A stretch of DNA of 64,000 bases from the NCBI GenBank assembly GCA_020072845.1, contig JAIQGF010000012.1, forward strand, positions 1 to 64,000, in the 5' to 3' direction. The stretch's first letter is position 1. The number at the start of each line of letters is the position of its first letter. Positions 12,169 through 20,562 of the stretch are shown here, piece after piece. This DNA comes from Terriglobia bacterium (GTDB taxonomy: Bacteria > Acidobacteriota > Terriglobia > Terriglobales > Acidobacteriaceae). The translations under genes were made by a program, and so were the position numbers. The notes beneath the pieces were generated by a model. That model saw nothing but the letters and a program-made list of their open reading frames with translations. It was not told the origin of the DNA and did no database searches.

Positions 12169-12957
12169 CTACCGTTTCTTCGCCTGCAGTTCATCGGCGC
12201 GGGCAAAATCCGCGTCTGCCTGTGCCTTGGTCACCTCAATCTGGGCGTAGACCGTCCCCCGTTCCTCGTACAGTTCGGCTCGGTCAGGGAACTGCTTGAT
12301 CAGATCGCTGTACGCGCCGATCGCGTCGTACCAGAGACGGTGGTTCACCAATACGCGGGCGCGTGCTGTTCCTGCCGGGTAGCTGTCCGCTTGCGCGATG
12401 GCCGCCAGCTCCTTTTCAATCTGCTGCCGTTCGGAGTCGGGAACAACCACGAAACCGGCTGCTTGCGAGAATCTGGACTCCACCAATGGCGGAAAAGACC
12501 GCACGCTCCAGTAGTAAGTTTTTCCTGGCTGCAAGCGAGCATCCTTCAGGCGGAACTCCGCTGTGCTCACTTGTTGGCGCAGGATCTCATTGTCGTCGTC
12601 GTCCCGCAGCACGAGTTCGAAGCCCTCGGTGCGGCCCGGATACAGCCAGGCAAACAGCGGCGAGCTGCCATAGAACTTCGCCAGGTCAGGCGCCAGCAGG
12701 AGAGGCAGGCGCGATGGTCCGCCTCGCGTAGCACCCAGCATTGCGCGCTGCTTGCGGGTCCGGTTGGGATCGCTCATCTCAAAGCCGGAAAGATCCGCCA
12801 CCAGCCGCTTGCGCGGGGGCGGCTTGGGAGCATCTTTGGCGGTGGACTCGGGCGGCTTGGGCGGCGGCGGCGGTGGGGAGGGCGGCTGCCCTTGTCCGAT
12901 GGCAAGGTTGGCGGTCAACAGCACACTGGTGAGAAATAGCAGCCTGAAGAATTTCAT
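12169..12957 (-). CDS. Secreted proline-rich protein with fibronectin-like and TPR-like regions
   Basis: A 262-residue exported protein. A signal peptide (MKFFRLLFLTSVLLTANLAIGQ) is followed by a proline-rich stretch (~25-50), a segment resembling a fibronectin-like repeat (FELVLRDDDDNEILRQQV, then LQPGKTYYWSVRSF), and a C-terminal helical part with a TPR-like YDAIGAYSDLIKQFPDRAELYEERG. The start ATG overlaps the stop of the upstream cyclase gene by ATGA, so the two are coupled. FecR/CHASE2 operons of this kind often combine a sensor with a periplasmic partner; function beyond that is unknown. Confidence 0.75.
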   Translation of the reverse strand: MKFFRLLFLTSVLLTANLAIGQGQPPSPPPPPPKPPESTAKDAPKPPPRKRLVADLSGFEMSDPNRTRKQRAMLGATRGGPSRLPLLLAPDLAKFYGSSPLFAWLYPGRTEGFELVLRDDDDNEILRQQVSTAEFRLKDARLQPGKTYYWSVRSFPPLVESRFSQAAGFVVVPDSERQQIEKELAAIAQADSYPAGTARARVLVNHRLWYDAIGAYSDLIKQFPDRAELYEERGTVYAQIEVTKAQADADFARADELQAKKR

Positions 12958-14795
12958 GATGGCACTCCGACAGCTCTCTCGCTCTTCACCCCGTAGAGCA
13001 TCAATTTGCCACTGAACCCTCGCACCTCTGCTTCGCCGAGGGGCACCGAGGGAAAGCTCTCGCGGATTCGTTCCCATGTGCTCGGACTCATCACGATTGC
13101 CGTCTTGAACTCCTTCGTCAGTGACTCCAGGCGTGAAGCCAGGTTTACGGTCTCTCCAATCACCGAGTACTCCAGCCGTTCCGGCGAACCGACATTTCCG
13201 GCGGTCAGTATGCCGGTATGAATGCCGATTCCAATCTTCAGCCTGGGTTCTTCCGTCCCCATGATGGAGTTCAGCACGTCCACTTGCTCCAGCATCTGCA
13301 AGGCGCACTGCACAGCGCGGCAGGCATCCCCCTTCTCGCCCTGGCTCAACGGAACGCCAAAGATGACCATGATGCCGTCGCCAATGAATTTGTTGAGAAA
13401 GCCTTCATTGGCCTTGACGACTTCAGTCATGGCGGTGAGATACCGATTTAACCACGCCAGCACCTCGGCGGAGGGCCGCCCGGCCGTCAGGGCGGTGAAA
13501 TTACGAATGTCGGAGAACAGGACAGTCGCCACCCGCTCCTCGCCGGCCAGTACGATTTCGCCTCGCCGCTTCCAGATTTCAGCCGCCACATCGGCGGACA
13601 CGTACCTCTCGAACAGGTTCATCAATTGCCGGCGCTCGGCTTCACTGCGAACTTTGAGCCGCTGCTCTTCCAGGTAGCGATACCCGAACGCCATGGGCAG
13701 GCCGAACACCAGGCATGCCTCCGTGCTGACCAAAGGCACCCACAGCTGCTGATGCGAAAACAGCCATCCTGCGGCGGCAAGAACCCCAGCCGTCGCAGCC
13801 AGGAAGGCTGCCACCCCGAGCCACCACCGCACCCGCATCACGAGGAGAATCAGCACGGCCGCGAGCAGGAAATTCAGCGTCCATCGCAGCGGGACTGCCG
13901 TACGGCGTGGGAAGCGGCCGTCGAGCAGGCTGGCGATGGCCGCGGCGTGAATTTCCGCCCCCGAGAGGAGGCTGCGACCATTGCTCGAAGCTCGAAAGCG
14001 GAATGCCGGCGTGGAGAACAGGTCTTTGCCCATCTCGCTGCTCTGCCCGATCACCACGATTTTCCCCCGGAAGATGTTCGCATCGAACCCCGGTGCCAGC
14101 AGACGGCTGACCGGCACAACTGCCGCCGGAAGCGAGTTATGAAAATCAACCAGCGCGGAATAGGGGTGCTCTGTAGCGAGCGGAATATCGGCTGTGCCGA
14201 AGCGCAGAAAGCCGCTTCCCCCGGGACGCAGAGACTGTTCCGTGGCATAGGAAGCGACCGCCATTGGAAAGGCAAGCCGCTCGTAGCCTGGCTCGCGCAG
14301 CAACAGGTGCATCCGCCGGACTGTGCCATCGTCATCCTGGGGCAGATCGCCGAAGCCAACGCCCGCCGCCGCCGACTCGAATCCGGGCAGCGGCTCATTG
14401 CGCGACAGGCTCCCGAAACCACGTTCGCTGACCAGGATGACGTTGCCCGCCTGTGCCATGGTCGCAGCCAAATGCTGGTCGGCGGCGGAATCGCGCGGGC
14501 GGTCCAGGATGATGTCCAGGCCAATCACGGCGGGACTCCCGGCGCCGATCCTGCTGATCACTTCCGCCAACAGCGGCCGCGGAACTGGAAAGGCGTTCAG
14601 GGCCAATACGGATTGCTCGTCGAAATCAACGATGACAACTCTGTCGGATGGCGGGGCCGGCCCTCGCATCGCGATCAGGAAGTCGTAACCCTGCAGTTCG
14701 ATGCCCTTCCAGAACGCGGTCTGCGCCAGGGCCAGAGCCAGGAGGCAAACCAACAATGCCAGCAGCACCGCAGCGATTGCAGTTCGAACCTGCAT
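12954..14795 (-). CDS. CHASE2-domain class III adenylate/guanylate cyclase
   Basis: A 613-residue membrane receptor cyclase. It has an N-terminal TM helix (~7-28), a periplasmic CHASE2 sensor (~30-280, VVIVDFDEQSVLALN and GLDIILDRPR typical), three TM helices (~300-370), a short helical linker ending RYVSADVAAEIW, and a C-terminal nucleotidyl cyclase domain (~410-600). Metal-binding Asp residues are in LFSDIRNFTALT and FIGDGIMVIFG; Asn and Arg of the transition-state set are in ETVNLASRLES. The purine-selecting position reads IGET rather than the common IGDT, so substrate choice (ATP or GTP) is not settled. It is coupled to the downstream secreted protein gene. Confidence 0.9.
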   Translation of the reverse strand: MQVRTAIAAVLLALLVCLLALALAQTAFWKGIELQGYDFLIAMRGPAPPSDRVVIVDFDEQSVLALNAFPVPRPLLAEVISRIGAGSPAVIGLDIILDRPRDSAADQHLAATMAQAGNVILVSERGFGSLSRNEPLPGFESAAAGVGFGDLPQDDDGTVRRMHLLLREPGYERLAFPMAVASYATEQSLRPGGSGFLRFGTADIPLATEHPYSALVDFHNSLPAAVVPVSRLLAPGFDANIFRGKIVVIGQSSEMGKDLFSTPAFRFRASSNGRSLLSGAEIHAAAIASLLDGRFPRRTAVPLRWTLNFLLAAVLILLVMRVRWWLGVAAFLAATAGVLAAAGWLFSHQQLWVPLVSTEACLVFGLPMAFGYRYLEEQRLKVRSEAERRQLMNLFERYVSADVAAEIWKRRGEIVLAGEERVATVLFSDIRNFTALTAGRPSAEVLAWLNRYLTAMTEVVKANEGFLNKFIGDGIMVIFGVPLSQGEKGDACRAVQCALQMLEQVDVLNSIMGTEEPRLKIGIGIHTGILTAGNVGSPERLEYSVIGETVNLASRLESLTKEFKTAIVMSPSTWERIRESFPSVPLGEAEVRGFSGKLMLYGVKSERAVGVPS

Positions 14796-14883
14796 CCGGG
14801 CGACCTCTGAGCTCTACGTTGCCGGAAATGAACGGTCACCGGGAGACCCGGTGGTTGTGGATACTAGCTGATTCCGGAGGTCC

Positions 14884-15048
14884 TCACCACATCCTTATCT
14901 CCACCGTGCGGTCTTGCAACGCCGCGGTGTGTGCCGGCTCAGCCTGTGCCGGCGGCGCCTGGCGCTGCATCAGGTAGAAACACAACAGCAGCAGCACGAC
15001 AATCGCCAGCGCCAGTAGCAGTGCGAACATCAGGCTGAACAGGTTCAT
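14884..15048 (-). CDS. Small single-pass membrane protein
   Basis: 54 residues. A hydrophobic helix (~5-27, LMFALLLALAIVVLLLLCFY) is followed by a short polar tail with HTAALQDRTVEIRMW. No family is recognised. It lies 88 bp upstream of the cyclase gene on the same strand. The internal ATG at 15048 places the membrane helix at the N-terminus; a longer start at 15105 is possible. The call rests on composition only. Confidence 0.45.
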   Translation of the reverse strand: MNLFSLMFALLLALAIVVLLLLCFYLMQRQAPPAQAEPAHTAALQDRTVEIRMW

Positions 15049-15174
15049 GGCCGAGGTCCAGCCCAGGGGAGCGCGATGAAAGTCATGGCGATGAGCGGCG
15101 ATCATGTTTCACCAGCCCGAGAACGATCCGAATTAAACCGGAGGGACGCGGAGGGTGCGCGTCCTTCTCGGGTC

Positions 15175-16065
15175 CTACCTCACAGTCATCACCGGGCAAT
15201 GCGCGTCGCAAACCACGCGATGCGCTGTCGACCAGGGCAAATGCGTGGCCGCGAACACGGATTGCGAACGTAGGCCCATGACGATGAGGCTGGCATTCTG
15301 GGCGCGCGCCACCCGCACGATGATCTCGTCCGGGATGCCGACCTCAACAACGACGTCGGCTTTGCTGCCGGCGGGCACGACCTGCCGCAACTGCTCCCGC
15401 GCTTCCTCGCGCTCGCGCTCGACCCAGGCGGTCGCGTCGAAGTCTGCGTCCGGAACGGCGCTGGCCAGGACGTGAAGAAACGTCAGCGACGCCTGCTGCT
15501 GCTGCGCCAGCAAGGTGACATAGGGCAGCGCGTGCATAGACGTCGGCGAAAGATCGCTGGCGAACAGGATGCGACGCAGCCGGCCCTGCTCGAAACACTC
15601 GGGCGCAACGTGTGGCCCGACGGTCACCACCGGGCAAGGCGCACGCCGGAAGACCTCTTCGGCTACGGAACCGAGCACCAGCTTCTTCAGGCCTTCGCGC
15701 CCGTGCGTCCCGATGACCACCAATTCGATGTCATGTTGCTCAATCATGCCCTGCAGTACCAGCCACAGGTCTCCCTGGCCGAGCAGGGTTTCGCGTGCGA
15801 TGCCGGCCATTTCCGGTGAGGACACCAGTTCCTTCATTCGAAACCGTGGATCCTTGGCGATCGTGACGGGGAACACCGGCGCGGCATCCATGGGGATGGG
15901 AGACATGGGGGCGAATGGGAGTACGTGCGCCAGGCATACGCTTCCCTTGGCCTGCCGCGCCAGTACGGCTGCGCAGTGCAGCGCCATCTGTGAACACGCC
16001 GAAAAATCGGTTGCGACCAGGATATTTTGCAGCGATACGAGGGGTGGCGAGCTTACGACTGCCAT
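15175..16065 (-). CDS. Tandem universal stress protein (two UspA domains)
   Basis: A 296-residue cytoplasmic protein made of two UspA folds (~11-150 and ~165-296). Domain 1 starts QNILVATDFS and has the loop VVIGTHGREGLKKLVLGSVAEEVFRRAPCPVV, matching the ATP-binding pattern G-x2-G-x9-G-S/T. Domain 2 starts RRILFASDLSP and ends LIVMGLRSQS with a degenerate loop, so only the first domain is likely to bind nucleotide. The start ATG at 16065 has a strong GGAGGAGGT site. Usp proteins help cells survive stress and arrest; no operon partner is seen. Confidence 0.9.
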   Translation of the reverse strand: MAVVSSPPLVSLQNILVATDFSACSQMALHCAAVLARQAKGSVCLAHVLPFAPMSPIPMDAAPVFPVTIAKDPRFRMKELVSSPEMAGIARETLLGQGDLWLVLQGMIEQHDIELVVIGTHGREGLKKLVLGSVAEEVFRRAPCPVVTVGPHVAPECFEQGRLRRILFASDLSPTSMHALPYVTLLAQQQQASLTFLHVLASAVPDADFDATAWVEREREEAREQLRQVVPAGSKADVVVEVGIPDEIIVRVARAQNASLIVMGLRSQSVFAATHLPWSTAHRVVCDAHCPVMTVR

Positions 16066-16409
16066 GGGACACCTCCTCCGGCATGGTGCGAGAGGCACCC
16101 GTTCTGCTACCTGGAATGGTAAGCGCTTCTTGGCGCATTCGCGGTGACGAACCGCACGGCAGCGTCGTCTCTGTCCTATTTCGGAACTGCGTCGGGACAG
16201 CCGCCGCCCATCCTATGAATACCTCGTTTTGAGGCTTCCCAGCCCGCTAGGAGGCCATGTAGGTTACTTTCGGGGGCTGTCACTCGGGACTTGGCACGGT
16301 TCCCGGGGCTGATATAGTTCGGCACAGCAGGCGCGGTGGGACATTGCGCCGGGTGCGAGTCTGACAGGGTTGGTTACAGACTCTTGGCAGATAGAGAGCG
16401 GTTCCGATC
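16066..16409. other. Intergenic region between divergent usp and pilZ genes
   Basis: These 344 bases separate two divergent genes and should contain both promoters. No RNA gene, clear repeat or extra coding frame with a ribosome site was found. Confidence 0.4.
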
Positions 16410-17072
16410 ATGAGCCAGAGCGTTCCATCCAGCAGCGAACGTCAGTGGCGTGCGCGACGCCGCTACGCCCGGGTTCCCATCCTTGCTCCTGTGGACATTT
16501 ACACCAAGGACACGGTCGGTCCGCCGGTGGTCGGCCGCATCGACAACCTGAGCGTGGGAGGAGTGCTCACGTCCTGCCGCGAGCGATTCGACCTGCAGAC
16601 CGAATTGGCCATGCTGTTCCAGCTTCCCACTGGTTTTCGAATTCACGCTTTCGGCCGCGTCATCTACGTCGTGCCGCAACGGCATTTTGGGGTGGCATTC
16701 ATTGATTTGGATCAAGAGGCCCGGCAGCATCTGGAAGAATTCACCCAGAAGATGCTTGGTTACGCCCGTCGCAGCAGTCGTGTGCCCTATCGTACGCACC
16801 TCACCATCCGGTCCGTGGACGGCGCCGGCCCGCACGAGGAGGAATCCGCGGATTCTGTGCTGGTAAGCAGAAATGGCGGTTTGCTGGTCTGTCGCACGGC
16901 CTACACCGTGGGGCAGGAGGTCTATCTCTGGTCACCGGAGCATAATTGCGGTGCGCGCGCGCGCGTTGTCTTTCAGCATGTGTGGGCCGCGGGCGGCTTG
17001 GTTGAGGTGGGAGTTGAGTTCCTGGCGGATGAGGATTTTTGGAAGGTCGACTTTGCCAGTGAATACGATTAG
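16410..17072 (+). CDS. PilZ-domain protein
   Basis: A 220-residue soluble protein. The first half is a canonical PilZ domain: the arginine box RRRYAR (~16-21), then DNLSVGG (~46-52, matching D/NxSxxG), the c-di-GMP contact motifs. The second half (~118-220) has a similar beta-barrel pattern (SVLVSRNGG) but lacks the paired arginine box before it, so it may be a degenerate second PilZ-like domain. It is probably a c-di-GMP effector. No flagellar, pilus or cellulose gene lies beside it to name the target. Confidence 0.85.
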   Translation: MSQSVPSSSERQWRARRRYARVPILAPVDIYTKDTVGPPVVGRIDNLSVGGVLTSCRERFDLQTELAMLFQLPTGFRIHAFGRVIYVVPQRHFGVAFIDLDQEARQHLEEFTQKMLGYARRSSRVPYRTHLTIRSVDGAGPHEEESADSVLVSRNGGLLVCRTAYTVGQEVYLWSPEHNCGARARVVFQHVWAAGGLVEVGVEFLADEDFWKVDFASEYD

Positions 17073-17098
17073 CTACTGGGGCCGCCGACTCCAACCGT

Positions 17099-17686
17099 TC
17101 ACGCCAGCTTGAACTCCAGATGATGTTTCACGGCCGGCCATTCGGCAGCGACAATCGAGAAAACCACGGTATCGCGCAGACTGCCGTCGGCATACAGTTG
17201 GTGGCTCCGCAAGATGCCGTCCTGTTTCGCGCCCAGGCGCTCGATCGCGCGCCGGCTGGCATGGTTGAAGAATCCGGTGCGGAATTCGACCGCAATACAC
17301 GCCAGGTCCTCGAACGCATGGGTCAGCAGCATGAGTTTGCATTCCGTATTGAGCGGCGTGCGCTGCGCCGATTTTGCGTACCACGTAGAACCGATTTCGA
17401 CACGCCGGTACTTGGCGTCGATATTCATGTACGTCGTCATGCCGACGATCTTGCCGGTGGCCAGGCTACGCACCGTCCACGGCAGCATTGAGCCGGCCTG
17501 CTGCAGCTCCAGCCGGCGCTCGATTTCGGCGCGCATCCCTTCCGGCGATGGAACCGCGGTATACCAGAGTTTCCAGAGTTCGCCGTCACGCGTGGCTTCC
17601 ACCAGGTCGTCGTGATGCGCGGCGGAAAGCGGTTCCAGGGACGCGTGCCGTCCGCGCAGAGTGATGGGGGCGGTGAAGGGAGTCAT
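17099..17686 (-). CDS. GNAT-family N-acetyltransferase (RimJ/RimL type)
   Basis: A 195-residue acetyltransferase of the Acetyltransf_3 type: N-terminal ITLRGRHASLEPLSAAH, core strand GKIVGMTTYMNID, VEIGSTWYAKSAQRTPLNTE acetyl-CoA region, and the C-terminal NHASRRAIERLGAKQDGILR pattern found in RimJ/RimL and related small-molecule acetylases. It would transfer acetyl from acetyl-CoA to a protein N-terminus or small amine; the substrate cannot be told. It is convergent with the PilZ gene (27 bp apart). Confidence 0.85.
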   Translation of the reverse strand: MTPFTAPITLRGRHASLEPLSAAHHDDLVEATRDGELWKLWYTAVPSPEGMRAEIERRLELQQAGSMLPWTVRSLATGKIVGMTTYMNIDAKYRRVEIGSTWYAKSAQRTPLNTECKLMLLTHAFEDLACIAVEFRTGFFNHASRRAIERLGAKQDGILRSHQLYADGSLRDTVVFSIVAAEWPAVKHHLEFKLA

Positions 17687-17840
17687 GTCGCATGCCTACC
17701 TCTCTCGGAGTCCTTATGAGTTTAGGGTCTCGATCCGCCCCGCTGCCATTCCCAAGACGGGTTCCTCACTTCCGCAGCGTGATGGTCGTCACTGCGCGTA
17801 AAGGGCGTTGCGTGCATCCTTAATTGTGGAGGGTGCTGCG

Positions 17841-18002
17841 ATGACCAACCTTACGGCCATGACGCTTACATTGCTGCTTTTCGGCGCCCTGCTGGTCAGC
17901 GCTGTTTTTATCATTCTGTGGGGTGGTGGGCTGTCGTTGCGGCGACGCCAACCCAAGCCGCGCCGGCACCACGAGCATACGGAGCACCGCAAAGCGGCTT
18001 AA
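17841..18002 (+). CDS. Small membrane protein
   Basis: 53 residues with one hydrophobic helix (~4-29, MTLTLLLFGALLVSAVFIIL) and a basic, histidine-rich tail (RRRQPKPRRHHEHTEHRK). The ATG follows GGAGGG with good spacing. No family is recognised; it may be membrane-anchored with a cytoplasmic basic tail. Confidence 0.5.
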   Translation: MTNLTAMTLTLLLFGALLVSAVFIILWGGGLSLRRRQPKPRRHHEHTEHRKAA

Positions 18003-18055
18003 CACCTGCCGCGGCATCGCCGTTGTCGGCCCCGTACGGGTGTTCTGTCCGGTAT

Positions 18056-19000
18056 TCACTTCGCGGCGACGAAGTTTTTTCCCACGATCGCCTGTGCGTC
18101 CTTGGTGAGCATGAAGTCGAGGAAGGCCTTCACGTCGCCGGCAGGCGGGTCCTTCGTGACCAAGATGAGGGGGCGCTTCAGCGGATACGAACCGTCCTGC
18201 ACCGCCGCCGTCGTCGGAGGCGCGCCGTCCACCGCGATCGCCCTCACACCCGGCACGGCAAACGACATGGAGGACGCCGCAATCGCGGTCTCATCCGTCG
18301 CTACGTCCTTCATGTAATCGGCGGCGTCCTCCCGTTCTTTCACCGGGCCGTAAGGCTCGCTGCCGAGCACCATGTCTTTGAACGCCTTCACCGTGGCGCG
18401 GCCGCCGGTGAGCTTTTCGCTGTACACGGTGATCGGCTTGTCTGGCCCGCCGAACACTTTCCAGTTGGTCGCCCGTCCGGCAAAGATTTCTTTCAATTGC
18501 GCGCGCGTCAGCGCCTTCACCGGGTTGCCGGCGTTGACGAACACTCCCATCGCGTCGTACCCGATCACCACGGCGCCCGCGACCTTGCTCTTTTCTGCCG
18601 GCGTCAATTCCCGGGCCACGCCGCCCAGGTCCACCCGACGCTCTTCCGCCGCGCGGAATCCGGCATCGGCGCCGGCGCCGCCAATCTGGCTGAAGGTCAC
18701 GCCCGTGCGCGCCGCGAACAGCTTGGCCGCCTCCGGCATGATCTTGGTCCCGATGGTGGTCGCGCCTTCGTAGCTCAGCGTACGCGCGCCGGTTTTCTCC
18801 ACCGCCTTGTTGGATGTTGCCTGTTGCATGTTCCCGCCTAACGCCGCCGTTGCCATCAACACGATAACGACAGCCGCGACCGCAAGAAGCTGCCTTCGGT
18901 TGCCCCACCCTTGTGCCGCGCGGGTGAGCCTGCCCCGAGCGCAGTCGAAGGGGCGGCACAGGGTGGGGGTCTTCAATGATGGACACTGATTTTCACGCAC
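18056..19000 (-). CDS. PstS-like phosphate/anion-binding periplasmic protein
   Basis: 314 residues. The mature part (~70-314) is a type II periplasmic binding protein of the PstS class: TLSYEGATTIGTKIMPEAAKLF, FSQIGGAGADAGFRAAEERRVDLGGVARELTPAEK, and YPLKRPLILVTKDP. The N-terminus is odd. Before the membrane/signal segment (LLAVAAVVIVLMATAALGG) there are ~30 residues encoded by a 64-bp palindromic repeat (18904-18967), giving PFDCARGRLTRA. No pstCAB genes are near; it lies 4 bp after the MFS gene on the same strand and is probably cotranscribed. Such orphans may act as phosphate sensors or scavengers. Confidence 0.8.
   Translation of the reverse strand: MRENQCPSLKTPTLCRPFDCARGRLTRAAQGWGNRRQLLAVAAVVIVLMATAALGGNMQQATSNKAVEKTGARTLSYEGATTIGTKIMPEAAKLFAARTGVTFSQIGGAGADAGFRAAEERRVDLGGVARELTPAEKSKVAGAVVIGYDAMGVFVNAGNPVKALTRAQLKEIFAGRATNWKVFGGPDKPITVYSEKLTGGRATVKAFKDMVLGSEPYGPVKEREDAADYMKDVATDETAIAASSMSFAVPGVRAIAVDGAPPTTAAVQDGSYPLKRPLILVTKDPPAGDVKAFLDFMLTKDAQAIVGKNFVAAK
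18904..18967. repeat. 64-bp palindromic element, copy 1 (in pstS-like 5' coding region)
   Basis: The element runs from CCCACCC to GGGTGGG. The stem is CCCACCCTTGTGCCGC against GCGGCACA-GGGTGGG with one bulged base, and the loop contains GAGCCTGCCCCGAGCGCAGT. It has the same length and layout as the two copies in mutL, with different but still pairing stem bases. Confidence 0.85.
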
Positions 19001-19004
19001 GCGC

Positions 19005-20288
19005 TCACCTGCCCGTTCCCGCGGCCGCCGGGCTCGCTTCGTCCGTGAACTGACGCTCCGGATGCATGGTGAACGACAAGATCGCTCCTACCAGGATCAC
19101 GCCGATGGACACCTTGAACGGCAGCGTCCAGTTTCCTGTTCTCTGGATCAGGTAGCCGCCCACCACCGGCGACACAATCGCCGCCAGCGCCGACCCGGTG
19201 TTCATCAGCCCGCTCGCCGTGCCCGCGAATTTCGGCGCGATGTCCATCGGGATCGCCCACATCGGGCCGATCGTCATCTCGGCGAAGAAGAAGCCGAACG
19301 TCAGCGCCCACGCCACCACATTGATGTTGCGCGTATACATGAGCGGCACCATGGCAACGCCGCACAGGAACATCATCACCGCCACCATGTTGCAGCGCGC
19401 GAACCGCGGACTGTGCGTCTTCTCGAACAGCTTGTCGCTGACGATTCCGCCCAGCGTGTCGCCCACCACGCCGGCGAAGAACACGCCCGAAGCGAAGACC
19501 GCCGTCTTCTTCAGGTCGAGCTGGTACTGACCTTTGAAGAACGACGGGATCCAGCTCAGGAACAGCCACAGGATCCACCCGTAACAGAAATAGACAATGG
19601 TGACCGGGACCATGCGCTTGATCAGCGGTCCCCAGGGCACCTGCACTTTCGCCTTGGTGGCCGGCGTTGGCAGCGTCGCCAGTTCTTCCTGCGTGATGCC
19701 GGGGTGATCGCCGGGTTTGTCGCGGAAATAAAGTCCCCAGGCCAGCGCCCAGAACATGCTGATGCAGCCGATGATGAGGAACGAAGCGCGCCACGAAATC
19801 GCCGCGATCAGCGTCGCCACCACCCACGGCGTCAGCGAATTCCCCAGCCGCGAGAAGGCGTGCGTGAAGCCCTGCGCAAACCCGCGCCGTTCCTTCGATA
19901 TCCAGTACGACATGGCGCGCGTTGCGGTCGGGAAGGTCGCGCCTTCGCCGAATCCCAGGATCACGCGGGCGACGAACAGGGCCACCATGCCGTGCACCAG
20001 GCCGGTGACGATGGTTGCGCCGGCCCAGATCAGGCCGCAGATGGTGAGCGCTTTCCTTGGCCCGAACTTGTCCGCTACCCAGCCGCCGATCACCTGGAAC
20101 AGCAGGTAGGGATAGGCGAAGGCGGAGAACACCAGCCCGATCTGCACCTTGCTCAGCGGAATTTCCTTCAGGAACTGGTTGGACGCAACCACGGTACTGA
20201 TATTGACCCGGTCAACGTAGGTCAGGAAGTACATCAGGCAGAGCAGTCCGAGCACGACGTTCGTCGCACGGACCAGACGTGGACGCAT
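19005..20288 (-). CDS. MFS transporter, anion:cation symporter type
   Basis: A 427-residue 12-TM major facilitator. The first loop motif reads GGWVADKFGPRKAL, the MFS motif A position, and LTYVDRVNISTV in TM1 is typical of the anion:cation symporter family that carries organic anions such as tartrate, glucarate or phthalate. An aminotransferase is divergent across a 274-bp spacer with a perfect palindrome, suggesting joint control. The pstS-like gene follows 4 bp later. The substrate is not predictable from sequence alone. Confidence 0.9.
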   Translation of the reverse strand: MRPRLVRATNVVLGLLCLMYFLTYVDRVNISTVVASNQFLKEIPLSKVQIGLVFSAFAYPYLLFQVIGGWVADKFGPRKALTICGLIWAGATIVTGLVHGMVALFVARVILGFGEGATFPTATRAMSYWISKERRGFAQGFTHAFSRLGNSLTPWVVATLIAAISWRASFLIIGCISMFWALAWGLYFRDKPGDHPGITQEELATLPTPATKAKVQVPWGPLIKRMVPVTIVYFCYGWILWLFLSWIPSFFKGQYQLDLKKTAVFASGVFFAGVVGDTLGGIVSDKLFEKTHSPRFARCNMVAVMMFLCGVAMVPLMYTRNINVVAWALTFGFFFAEMTIGPMWAIPMDIAPKFAGTASGLMNTGSALAAIVSPVVGGYLIQRTGNWTLPFKVSIGVILVGAILSFTMHPERQFTDEASPAAAGTGR

Positions 20289-20411
20289 GGGGAATCTCTC
20301 CTGGTAACAACGAGAATTGAATCACCTGATAAAGACCGAAGAGCGAATCACCTGACCCTGGCGGGCGGAGTATGATGTGCCTGTTTTTCGCGGCAAGCAA
20401 GCGGATTTTGG

Positions 20412-20427
20412 GCGAAATATATTTCGC
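20412..20427. promoter_or_regulatory. Perfect 16-bp palindrome between MFS and aminotransferase genes
   Basis: GCGAAATATATTTCGC is a perfect inverted repeat in the divergent spacer, ~125 bp from the MFS start and ~135 bp from the aminotransferase start. It looks like a dimeric repressor operator controlling one or both genes. The regulator is not in the window. Confidence 0.6.
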
Positions 20428-20562
20428 TCAGTGAAGTGATTTGCCAAAGGTTGGGTTTTCCGCACTACCGACTACCTCCCGTTTCGCTTGCATTTTCCTG
20501 TTCCCTATGTCGCAATAGCAGGTTCGCTATCATCCGACATCATCGCTTGTGAGGCACGCGTC

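Noticed and set aside
14775-14795. tRNA-like T-loop sequence GTTCGAAC near the cyclase start
   Set aside because: No cloverleaf can be built around it; it is coding sequence of the cyclase N-terminus.
18056-20288. A phosphate uptake (pst) operon
   Set aside because: Only a PstS-like protein is present; the neighbour is an MFS transporter, and no pstC, pstA, pstB or phoU is found.
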